Below, piece by piece: positions 1-6,278 of a stretch of DNA of 9,980 nucleotides. How positions within the stretch are numbered: the first letter of the stretch is position 1; each line of letters starts with the position of its first letter. The position numbers and the translations under genes were made by a program. This stretch comes from a bacterium BMS3Bbin07 (GTDB taxonomy: Bacteria > Nitrospirota > Thermodesulfovibrionia > Thermodesulfovibrionales > JdFR-85). A model generated the notes under the pieces. It did no database searches, was not told the DNA's origin, and worked only from the letters and a program-made list of their open reading frames with translations. Location of the stretch: contig BDTQ01000188.1 in NCBI GenBank assembly GCA_002898135.1, positions 1-9,980 of the forward strand, written 5' to 3'.

Positions 1-152
1 CAAAAATATTTGAACGGTTTTACAAGGGAAAAGACTCAGGTGGCAGGGGACTCGGGCTTGCCATTGTGAAAGAACTTACAGAGGTAATAGGGGGAAGCAT
101 TGAGGTAGAGAGCACACCGGATATCGGTTCACGGTTTACCGTCACATTCTGA
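1..152 (+). CDS. Sensor histidine kinase, C-terminal end (partial)
   Basis: Only the last 49 codons are present, in frame from base 3 to a TGA at 150-152. The fragment reads as the end of a GHKL/HATPase_c ATP-binding domain. It has an F-box (FERFYK, visible residues 4-9) and a G2 box ([12 protein letters not shown], from about residue 14). These are followed by the usual closing strands (GGSIEVES, then GSRFTVTF). In this family the domain binds ATP and phosphorylates a conserved histidine in the preceding dimerisation domain, which lies outside the window. The sensor input and the cognate response regulator cannot be seen. The next gene starts about 120 nt downstream on the same strand, and no clear hairpin terminator lies between them, so read-through is possible. 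The family is secure; the particular kinase is not identifiable. Confidence 0.93.
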   Translation, partial: KIFERFYKGKDSGGRGLGLAIVKELTEVIGGSIEVESTPDIGSRFTVTF

Positions 153-195
153 ATATAGGCCTTTTTCATACTTTCTTCATCTTTTTGTACTATTC

Positions 196-223
196 TTGAA
201 ACTGTGGATAAAGACTTTAAATT
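196..223 (+). promoter_or_regulatory. Possible sigma70-type promoter for the small secreted protein gene
   Basis: TTGAAA at 196-201 matches the -35 consensus at five of six positions. TAAATT at 218-223 matches the -10 consensus at four of six, with a 16-nt spacer. The predicted transcript would start near 230, leaving a leader of about 40-50 nt. The region is AT-rich, so chance matches are likely. No transcription data are available. Confidence 0.3.
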
Positions 224-227
224 TTAA

Positions 228-254
228 CCGCAGAGAACTCAGAGGCCATAGAAA
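228..254. repeat. Degenerate short-period CAGAG repeat in the leader
   Basis: Three imperfect 9-nt units follow each other: CGCAGAGAA, CTCAGAGGC and CATAGAAAA. They share a (C/T)AGA(G) core and sit between the possible promoter and the start of the small protein gene. Strings of CACAGAG-like units are commonly met as intergenic repeats in bacterial genomes. This one is short and decayed, so it may be such a remnant or simply a purine-rich leader. Confidence 0.35.
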
Positions 255-271
255 AAAGACAAAAAAAACAG

Positions 272-622
272 ATGGGAATAATGATAAGTAAAATGAAATA
301 TTCAGCAGGGCTGGCAGTGATTTTATTCATGCTGACAGCGCCTTCAATTTCTGCACAGCAATTTGCACAACAAAAGCAGCAGCCTGTAACGCCCTACGGC
401 GATTTTTGCTCCCTGTGCAGCACTTACGGCATCTGTACAATACAGACGAGTCCGGAAAAAGCAGAGAGGGCAATAAGAGACTATTACAACAAAAAAGGGC
501 TTGATGTGGAGATAGAAGAGATAAGCGGAAGGTTTATAAAGGCAAAAGTAAAGGACAAGGGGAAAGTCGTCGACACAATCCTCTTTGACAGCAGCACGGG
601 CAGGTTCAGGTCTATCTATTGA
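272..622 (+). CDS. Small secreted protein with CxxC motif and PepSY-like C-terminus
   Basis: This 116-residue protein is not a family I can name. Residues 8-28 look like a Sec signal peptide: Met-Lys start, hydrophobic core AGLAVILFMLTA, and likely cleavage after A28. The mature protein would be about 88 residues and probably periplasmic. A Gln-rich stretch (29-38) leads to three cysteines, C46, C49 and C55 (CxxCx5C). These could form a disulfide or bind metal; there is no CxxCH heme motif. Residues 60-116 run through an amphipathic helix and three predicted strands ending in LFDSSTGRFRSIY. This resembles a PepSY-type fold, which in known proteins is often inhibitory or regulatory. The start is uncertain: ATGs at 272, 281 and 293 are in frame and none has a good ribosome binding site. 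281 or 293 would give a more typical signal peptide. It lies behind the kinase gene and converges with the minus-strand operon 51 nt away. Confidence 0.75.
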   Translation: MGIMISKMKYSAGLAVILFMLTAPSISAQQFAQQKQQPVTPYGDFCSLCSTYGICTIQTSPEKAERAIRDYYNKKGLDVEIEEISGRFIKAKVKDKGKVVDTILFDSSTGRFRSIY

Positions 623-681
623 CGATTATCGATTGTCGATTTATTACAATAGTAAATCTTCAATCCCCAATCTTCAATCCC
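623..681. repeat. Two short tandem repeats between convergent genes
   Basis: Three 7-nt units (CGATTAT, CGATTGT, CGATTTA) occupy 623-643, directly after the stop codon of the plus-strand small protein gene. A second tandem repeat follows: a 14-nt unit at 655-668 (AATCTTCAATCCCC) and a 13-nt copy at 669-681. This second repeat runs into the 3' end of the minus-strand acyltransferase gene and supplies its last Asp codon and TGA stop (674-676). No strong hairpin terminator is seen between the converging genes. Confidence 0.7.
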
Positions 682-1570
682 GAACCCTCTTCCACCTGCG
701 GTGAATCCAGAGCCATTCAGCAGGATTTTCCATTACATATCTCTCAACAAAAGATGTAAACCTCTTCGTATCCTCAAGAACCGCCATTTCGAGGTCTTCT
801 GCGTCAGAGAGTTCCACCTCGGGATGTATCTTCACCAGGTGACTCCCGTTATCCCTCCGTCTTATAAAGACAGGCACCACCGAAGCCCCGGTCTTTCTTG
901 CAATAAGGCTCGGTGACTTGATAGCCCAGGCTGGCCTGCCAAGGAACTCAACTACCACACCCTCGGCCGGCAGGACACTCTGGTCAATGAGTATTCCCAC
1001 AGTACCACCCTTCCTGAGCCGGGAGATTATGGCCCTGAGCGCGCCCTTTTTGTATATCACCGAGTTGCCGTATCTCTTTCTGACCCTCTCAATGAGGCTA
1101 TTAAAATATGGATTGTTTATGGGTCTCGCTACTGCGCCGACCGGGGATACCTTAAAGGAAACGGCAAGTGCAAGGAGTTCCCAGTTACCACAGTGACCGG
1201 TAATCAGGAGGATACCCTTTCCCTTTTCCCTCGCCCTCTGATAGTTATCAATCCCTTCAACCTCTATTCTATCCAGTATCTTACTGCCAAATCCATGGTA
1301 AATCCTGACTATTTCAGCAGCGTACTTCCCGAGGTTTCTGAAATGCTCTTTTGTTAACCCAGATGCAGAAACGCTGTTATCAATAAATCCTGCCTGGATG
1401 GCATGACTGATGTTATCAACGGCGATCCTTCGCCTGCTCCCCCATATAAAATACCCCATAAGCCCTATCAGGGAACCCACCCGGAGCGCCAACCGTAAAG
1501 GCATAACACCAATGGGAAGAGTTACTGCATACAGAAGGCCCATCTGAAACAGCCACAGGACATTCCTCAT
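674..1570 (-). CDS. LpxL/HtrB-family lipid A-type acyltransferase
   Basis: The 298-residue length is normal for Kdo2-lipid A lauroyl/myristoyl acyltransferases. These are inner-membrane enzymes that move an acyl chain from acyl-ACP onto the lipid A precursor. The N-terminus (residues 4-43) is hydrophobic and acts as the membrane anchor. The catalytic HX4E motif is H126-CGNW-E131. Further family marks are a GGTVGILIDQ block (188-197), FLGRPA (209-214) and the C-terminal WLWIHRRWK (286-294). The ATG overlaps the stop of the upstream protease gene as ATGA (1567-1570), so translation is probably coupled; a G-rich stretch lies just upstream. It is the last gene of the four-gene operon. Family assignment is strong. 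The exact acceptor (lipid A or another glycolipid) and the LpxL versus LpxM choice cannot be read from the sequence. Confidence 0.92.
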   Translation of the reverse strand: MRNVLWLFQMGLLYAVTLPIGVMPLRLALRVGSLIGLMGYFIWGSRRRIAVDNISHAIQAGFIDNSVSASGLTKEHFRNLGKYAAEIVRIYHGFGSKILDRIEVEGIDNYQRAREKGKGILLITGHCGNWELLALAVSFKVSPVGAVARPINNPYFNSLIERVRKRYGNSVIYKKGALRAIISRLRKGGTVGILIDQSVLPAEGVVVEFLGRPAWAIKSPSLIARKTGASVVPVFIRRRDNGSHLVKIHPEVELSDAEDLEMAVLEDTKRFTSFVERYVMENPAEWLWIHRRWKRVRD

Positions 1571-4002
1571 TCCCCCTTCTCACCGTCCTCCCCATTGTTG
1601 TTATTCTTCTCCCCCTTCTTCTCTTTCAGTGCCTCCCTTATCTCCGTCAGCCTCTTTTGCACAAGGTAGTTCAGCGTTCCCTCAGGATATGTCCCGTCAG
1701 GCTTAAGCTCACCGGCGGGCATGCCCATGAGGATATCAATCCCCTCCTCTACGCGTTCAATCGGGTAAATATGGAAACTTCCATCCTTTACTGCTTCGAG
1801 GATTTCCCTTCGGAGCATCAGATTCTTCACATTTTTTTTAGGAATGATTACACCGTATGTCCTGTCAAGCCCCCTCAGGCGGCAGAGTTCAAAGAAACCC
1901 TCGATCTTTTCGTTCACACCGCCAACAGGCTGAATATTGCCGTTCTGATCCATCGAACCTGTTATGGCTATATTCTGCTTGATGGGCACACCCGAGATAG
2001 CGCTTAAAAGTGAATAGAGCTCAGCACATGTGGCACTGTCCCCCTCTATCATCCCGTAAAGCTGCTCAAATGTAATCGATGCCGAGAGACTTATCGGTTT
2101 TTTGACTGCATACATCCTGCCAAGGTAATTTGAAAGTATGAGAATGGCCTTTTCGTGTATCTTTCCTGAAAGCTTCGTCTCTCTCTCAATGTTAATCACG
2201 CCTGCCTTTCCTGTATACACTGTTGTCGTAATCCTCGAAGGTTTACCGAAACTGTAATCTCCAAGGCTCATCACTGCAAGGCCGTTTATCTGACCCGCTC
2301 TTTCACCGGAAGTCTCAACAATCAGGGTTCCCTCGGCCATCAACTCCCTCAACCTGTCTTCAATCCTGTTATGACGATAAATCTTCTCATTGAGGGCCTT
2401 TTCCACATGCACCCCTGCAACAACTTCGGCCCCATCCTTTTTTGCCCAGTAATGGGCCTCCCTGATCAGGTCCGATATATCACTGAATTTCGAAGAGAGT
2501 TTTTCCTGGTGCTCCGCCAATCTGGAACCGTATTCAACAATCCTTGCTACACCCGAGGGGTCAAAGGACAGGAGCAATTCATCCTTTGACTTGGTTGCAA
2601 CAAAGGTTGCGTACTTAAGTATGTTCTCCCCTGTCCGGTCCATCTGGTTGTCAAAATCCGCCTTCACCTTGAAGAGTTCCCTGTATTCCTCGTCAAGATT
2701 GTAGAGCATGTAATAAATATACGGATTACCTATAAGGACAACCTTCACATCAAGTGGAACAGCTTCCGGTTTCAACATTGCTGTTGTTATGAGACGGTAC
2801 TGCTCCCAGATATCCTCGATCTTCAGCTCACGGTTCCTTATCGCCCTTTTCATGGCATCATAGGAAAAGAGGTTTCTCAAAAGGTCGAGGGCATTTATTA
2901 TCAGGTAACCTCCGTTGGCCTTATGGAGAGAGCCGGCCTTGATCATGGAGAAATCAGTCACAGCCACGCCATACTGGAATTTATGTTCAATACGGCCAAA
3001 GAGGTTATAATATGTTGGATTGCTCTCAAATACACAGGGAGCACCCTTCCGGGCACCGTTGTTGACAATTGCATTTACTGAATATTTTATAAAATTAGGC
3101 TCCGGTTTCGGCATCTTCATAAACGGAAGCGGAGCTGGCGCTGCCTCTTCCACAGGTGACTTAAAACCTTCAAGGTTATCCAGTATATCCTCCCTCACAG
3201 CGTCGAGGTAGACCATGATCTTTTCATTATTCTTATACTTCTCTTTTAACTCGTCTATCAGGTGACCGAGCACAGATATGGCAGCCTCTCTTTCAAGCCT
3301 TCTGAGAAGTTCCTTAACGAGTTTTTCACCTTCCCTCAAGGTCCTTACCACATCATCAAGTTTTTCCTGAAGCAGTTTGCCAATCTCTTCTATCTTCCTC
3401 CTGGTCGCTTCATCAAGAGAGTGGAACTCCTCCTCGGTAAGGGGCTCTCCGTTCTTTTTGACAGGAACGATTAAAAAACCTCCCACGGTCCTCTTTATAG
3501 TGAAACCCTTTGCCTCTGCCTCTTGCTCAAGGCTTGAAAAAAGCTCTTTCTGTCTCTTCTGAAACTCTTCAAATATACGGCCCCTCTGTTTGTCATACTC
3601 CTTTGACTCAAAAACCCTCGGGATCTCCACCTTGAGTGAGTTTATGAGTTCTGTCATGTCCTTTTGGAATTCAACTCCACGTCCCGGTTCAAGGGATATG
3701 GCAAAAGGACTGTCAGGCTCTTTAAAATTATAGACATAACACCAATCAGGTGGAACGGGCTCTCCCTCTGCTTTCTTGGATAAGAGGGTCTTGATTGTGG
3801 ATGTCTTTCCTGTCCCACTCTCGCCGAGCACATAGATATTGAACCCCTTGCTCTCAAGACTGAGACCGAAATCAATAGCGCTCAAAGCGCGGTCCTGGCC
3901 AATAGTGCCTTCAAACGGGGGAAGTTCATCTGTTGTCTTAAAGCTGAAGAGTTTAGTATCACATCGCCTGTACAGGTCATCCACTGTCAGAGACTTCACC
4001 AT
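1567..4002 (-). CDS. Lon-family ATP-dependent protease (AAA_32 / YcbZ-type)
   Basis: This 811-residue protein joins an AAA+ module to a C-terminal S16 Lon protease domain. Walker A is GESGTGKT at 60-67. A long, charged helical insertion (about 113-275) and a Pro/Ala linker (284-303) split the ATPase. The segment NGGYLIINALDLL (363-375) sits where Walker B is expected, and IGNP (424-427) looks like sensor 1. The protease domain has the catalytic Ser656 (EGDSA) and Lys699 (GGVNEK), 43 residues apart as in E. coli Lon. There is no classical Lon substrate-binding N-domain, which places it in the AAA_32/YcbZ group rather than with canonical LonA. The tail is low-complexity with four consecutive Asn. 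ATG at 4000-4002 is preceded by AGGAGG (4008-4013), 5 nt away. It should be cytosolic and degrade proteins; substrates are unknown. It is the third gene of the operon. Confidence 0.95.
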   Translation of the reverse strand: MVKSLTVDDLYRRCDTKLFSFKTTDELPPFEGTIGQDRALSAIDFGLSLESKGFNIYVLGESGTGKTSTIKTLLSKKAEGEPVPPDWCYVYNFKEPDSPFAISLEPGRGVEFQKDMTELINSLKVEIPRVFESKEYDKQRGRIFEEFQKRQKELFSSLEQEAEAKGFTIKRTVGGFLIVPVKKNGEPLTEEEFHSLDEATRRKIEEIGKLLQEKLDDVVRTLREGEKLVKELLRRLEREAAISVLGHLIDELKEKYKNNEKIMVYLDAVREDILDNLEGFKSPVEEAAPAPLPFMKMPKPEPNFIKYSVNAIVNNGARKGAPCVFESNPTYYNLFGRIEHKFQYGVAVTDFSMIKAGSLHKANGGYLIINALDLLRNLFSYDAMKRAIRNRELKIEDIWEQYRLITTAMLKPEAVPLDVKVVLIGNPYIYYMLYNLDEEYRELFKVKADFDNQMDRTGENILKYATFVATKSKDELLLSFDPSGVARIVEYGSRLAEHQEKLSSKFSDISDLIREAHYWAKKDGAEVVAGVHVEKALNEKIYRHNRIEDRLRELMAEGTLIVETSGERAGQINGLAVMSLGDYSFGKPSRITTTVYTGKAGVINIERETKLSGKIHEKAILILSNYLGRMYAVKKPISLSASITFEQLYGMIEGDSATCAELYSLLSAISGVPIKQNIAITGSMDQNGNIQPVGGVNEKIEGFFELCRLRGLDRTYGVIIPKKNVKNLMLRREILEAVKDGSFHIYPIERVEEGIDILMGMPAGELKPDGTYPEGTLNYLVQKRLTEIREALKEKKGEKNNNNGEDGEKGE

Positions 4003-4029
4003 ATTCCCCTCCTTTTGTTATAGATCGTT

Positions 4030-4908
4030 TTATGCCCTGGGATGATATTTTTCATATACCTTTTTAAGCCTGTCGGATGTAACCTTTGTATAAACCTGTG
4101 TAGTAGAAATATCCGAATGTCCAAGCATCTTCTGTATAGAGCGCAGATCAGCCCCGCCCTCGAGGAGATGGGTTGCAAAAGAGTGGCGGATAACATGGGG
4201 GGAAACCTTTATACCCGTCAGCCTTCCGTATCCCTTGATAGTCTGCCAGAACCTCTGGCGGGTAAGAGACGTTCCCCTCCGAGATATAAATAAATAGGGA
4301 GATTCCTTACCCTTCAGCAGACTCGTCCTTAACTGCTTCATGTATTTGCGGATATTGCCAATCGTCTGCTCACTCACAGGCACTACCCTCTCCCTGGACC
4401 CCTTGCCGATCACCCTCACAAATCCGGCCTCAAGATTAACATCCTCCACCCTGAGACTGACAAGCTCACTCACACGGAGACCTGAAGCATACATGAGCTC
4501 GAGCATGGCAAGGTCCCTGAGTGCAAGTTCTCCACCTTCTATTGCCTCAAGAAGCCTCTGCACATCATCAACGGAAATTGCCTTTGGAAGCCTCTCCCAC
4601 CTTGCAGGGGTCTGCAGATTTTCCGAAGGGTCCTCTCTTCTCAATTTTTCAAGGATTAGATACCTGCAGAAGCTTCTTATTGCAGAGAGCATCCTTGCAA
4701 TTGAGGCAGAGGTATAATCCTCACTCCTTAAAAGACCGATAAAGTTGATAATTTCAGACTTCTCAAAAGAGATAAATCCCTTTGCCTCGTTCTGCAAAAA
4801 AACGCTGAACTTCCTCAAATCCCGCTCATATGAGATGACGGTATTTGCAGCCCTGCCCCTCTCCACAGACAGATAAGTCAAAAACCCCTCAAGAAGGGCC
4901 GTTTCCAT
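4030..4908 (-). CDS. xerD: Xer-family tyrosine site-specific recombinase (XerD-like)
   Basis: The 292-residue protein has the two-domain Xer layout. An N-terminal SAM-like core-binding domain covers about 1-90, and the catalytic domain about 108-290. All six active-site residues are visible: R145 (SGLRVSE), K169 (GKG), H238 and R241 (HVIRH), H264 (LGH) and Y273 (the nucleophile in QVYTKV). Length, residue spacing and the terminal HPRA match chromosomal XerC/XerD, which resolve chromosome dimers at dif, rather than a phage or integron integrase. XerD is favoured over XerC by the C-terminus and overall likeness, not decisively. ATG at 4906-4908 lies inside the upstream gene (20-nt overlap). It is supported by a GAGGAG ribosome binding site (4916-4921) 7 nt upstream. 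The protease gene starts 27 nt after its stop. No convincing dif site was seen in the window. Confidence 0.93.
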   Translation of the reverse strand: METALLEGFLTYLSVERGRAANTVISYERDLRKFSVFLQNEAKGFISFEKSEIINFIGLLRSEDYTSASIARMLSAIRSFCRYLILEKLRREDPSENLQTPARWERLPKAISVDDVQRLLEAIEGGELALRDLAMLELMYASGLRVSELVSLRVEDVNLEAGFVRVIGKGSRERVVPVSEQTIGNIRKYMKQLRTSLLKGKESPYLFISRRGTSLTRQRFWQTIKGYGRLTGIKVSPHVIRHSFATHLLEGGADLRSIQKMLGHSDISTTQVYTKVTSDRLKKVYEKYHPRA

Positions 4909-5674
4909 TCAGAAACTCCTCTATGCCTGTGGATGCCCTGAGCAGTTTGTAAATCCTCTCAGCCAGGGGTAAAAGGTTCACGGTATCCTCCCTGTTGTAC
5001 TCAAGAAGGAGCTCAAGGGCACGGGAATCACCCCTCAACCACCGCCGCCATAAAAGAACAGCATCGTAGCCGTTCATTCCCTGTACATCCTCCGCCCTTG
5101 AAAGCCCTGAGGAGACCTCCAGTTTTTTCAGTCCGCCCTTAAGCCCAACACGCCTTGCACCATAACATATATCAAAGTGCGGCATCCTGAGCCTGAACCC
5201 AGGAAAACATTTTTCCAGGAAAGGTATATCAAACGAAGAGCCGAAGAATGTAACAAGCAGTTTGTATCCTGAAAGCTCTTTCTGCAATCTTTCAGGTGTC
5301 AGGTTCTTTCCCTTTATCAAATACCTCCACTCACGGCAATCGTAGACACCTACTACGGTCACACTCCCTCCCCTGTCAGGGGGCAGGCCGTTTGTCTCTA
5401 TGTCAAGACAGACTATATCAGACCTGAAAGTGTCAAATAGCCTCCAGTGTTCCCGCGGTCTCAGAAAGGACTTGAACGGTTCGGGATTGCTCCGGTTGAG
5501 CTCCCCGGAGAAGTGCAGGATTGTCTCTTTCATGACGGTACTCTTCTGCCTGGAGATAAAGGGTAACGGGTCTTCCCTGACAAAGTCATCCCATGTCAGA
5601 ACCCCCTCACTCCAGAGTTTCCTCTCCAACCTCTCACCCACACCATCAAGCACTGAAAACGTATGTCTAATCAT
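4889..5674 (-). CDS. RNase H-like DEDDy exonuclease domain protein (YprB-like)
   Basis: From the chosen ATG the protein has 261 residues. Residues 4-35 (TFSVLDGVGERLERKLW and on) resemble a helix-hairpin-helix-like N-terminus seen in YprB-type proteins. The remainder is a predicted 3'-5' exonuclease/RNase H-like fold (RNase_H_2 family). The acidic set is visible: D91 and E93 (LDIETNG), D149 (SSFDIPFLE), D168 (HFDI), and Y226/D230 (YNRED), which gives DEDDy spacing. Such enzymes cleave DNA or RNA using two metal ions; the substrate here is unknown. The frame stays open to an ATG at 5756-5758. That start is rejected because the added 28 residues are hydrophobic and unlike the family, and because it falls within a repeat element. 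The ATG at 5672-5674 begins the conserved MIRHTF, although its ribosome binding site is weak. It is the first gene of the operon and overlaps xerD by 20 nt. Confidence 0.88.
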   Translation of the reverse strand: MIRHTFSVLDGVGERLERKLWSEGVLTWDDFVREDPLPFISRQKSTVMKETILHFSGELNRSNPEPFKSFLRPREHWRLFDTFRSDIVCLDIETNGLPPDRGGSVTVVGVYDCREWRYLIKGKNLTPERLQKELSGYKLLVTFFGSSFDIPFLEKCFPGFRLRMPHFDICYGARRVGLKGGLKKLEVSSGLSRAEDVQGMNGYDAVLLWRRWLRGDSRALELLLEYNREDTVNLLPLAERIYKLLRASTGIEEFLNGNGPS

Positions 5675-5754
5675 TACATATAGTAACCTAATCCGGGTGC
5701 AAATGTTAACCGTAAAATCCAGTGAATAAAGATAACAAATTTTTAAGAAAAGGA
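5675..5754. other. Leader of the four-gene operon; no clear promoter
   Basis: These 80 nt separate the exonuclease start from the repeat element and must hold the operon promoter unless it lies in or beyond the repeat. On the minus strand TTAACA and TACTAT lie 18 nt apart, but TACTAT matches the -10 consensus at only four of six positions and would give an almost leaderless transcript. I see no convincing promoter, riboswitch or operator here. Confidence 0.4.
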
Positions 5755-5918
5755 ACACACCCCTTAATCCCCTCTTGATAGAGGGGAAAGTTTTTGACCT
5801 CCTCGGCCTTGCCGGAAGAAACGAAACGAGGTAAGGAGCAGAGTGCAGGCAGGTAAAGAACAGTCGTAAAAAAAAAGAGTGAGAACTCCCCTCTAAAAAG
5901 AGGGGGCAGGGGGTGTGT
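5755..5918. repeat. Paired-hairpin inverted repeat element (REPIN- or MITE-like)
   Basis: A 164-nt element is bounded by imperfect inverted repeats of 33 nt (5755-5787) and 32 nt (5887-5918). Both ends start ACACACCCC when read inward and end AGAGGGGA; at least 26 positions match. Each end is itself a perfect hairpin. CCCCTCT pairs with AGAGGGG around TGAT on the left (5769-5786) and around AAAA on the right (5888-5905). The 99-nt interior is non-coding, with no transposase. No clear target-site duplication was found. Two inverted REP-like hairpins around a spacer is the layout of a REPIN; a non-autonomous miniature transposon is the alternative. It sits between the terminator of the pilus region and the start of the exonuclease operon. 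The left hairpin is followed by AAAGTTTTT and could also stop plus-strand transcription. Confidence 0.75.
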
Positions 5919-6144
5919 AAAGAGCAGGGAAGTCTGTGACAGGCTGCGGACAGGTAATTGTGATGAACAACATAACGGGTCTGTTATTACAGTATAGAGG
6001 ATTTAATTAAACCGGCATATAAATACAGATTTTTTCACTGGATACAGTATAACCTCTTGATTTTGCTGACAAACATGTCTCTCTGAATAGTTGCCGGGTT
6101 AATAAGCTCGAAGGCACAACGTTTAACGGTAAAGCATAAAACAC
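5919..6144. other. Intergenic stretch without a recognised gene
   Basis: No reading frame of useful length with a ribosome binding site was found on either strand; the longest ATG frame noticed (5963) has 15 codons. The stretch is AT-rich. It holds two copies of ACAGTATA (5989-5996 and 6044-6051) and the 10-nt palindrome TTTAATTAAA (6002-6011). I cannot assign it a function. Confidence 0.5.
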
Positions 6145-6186
6145 AAAGAAGGGACGCTTCACCTTAACGGGAAGCGTCCCTTCTTT
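6145..6186. terminator. Strong bidirectional intrinsic terminator
   Basis: A perfect 16-bp stem pairs 6145-6160 (AAAGAAGGGACGCTTC) with 6171-6186 around a 10-nt loop. The stem base is A-rich on one side and T-rich on the other, so either strand gives a G/C-rich hairpin ending in a T-rich run. On the minus strand the T-rich tract continues as TGTGTTTTATG. It lies about 93 nt after the stop of the large lipoprotein gene and most likely ends the pilQ-lipoprotein transcript. Confidence 0.9.
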
Positions 6187-6278
6187 AGATAACTTATCAG
6201 CAAATATTACAATTTCTCCAAGGGCAACTTATGGCTCAACGCCTCAGTTCAATCCGCCGTATGATTCACTAAAAATGC

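Noticed and set aside
4340..4717. A 125-codon open frame on the plus strand opposite xerD.
   Set aside because: It is Ser/Leu-rich with no domain and is antisense to a gene with a complete set of catalytic residues.
4030..4908. Phage or integron integrase as the identity of the tyrosine recombinase, hinting at a mobile island.
   Set aside because: Length, active-site spacing and C-terminus fit chromosomal XerC/XerD, and no attachment sites, tRNA or cargo genes flank it.
5675..5758. Upstream extension of the exonuclease gene to an ATG at 5756-5758.
   Set aside because: The extra 28 residues are hydrophobic and unlike the family N-terminus, and the ATG falls inside the left inverted repeat. 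The ATG at 5672-5674 begins the conserved sequence.
5755..5918. CRISPR array or tandem-repeat interpretation of the repeated CCCCTCT/AGAGGGG motifs.
   Set aside because: There are only two copies, in inverted orientation and about 100 nt apart, with no regular spacers and no cas genes.
6001..6028. Possible dif site near ATTTAATTAAA, suggested by the nearby xerD-like gene.
   Set aside because: Only one arm resembles a Xer-binding half-site; the central region and the other arm do not match the dif consensus.
5989..6057. Two ACAGTATA copies as a regulatory array.
   Set aside because: An eight-base match in AT-rich DNA, with no gene start next to it, is too weak to call.
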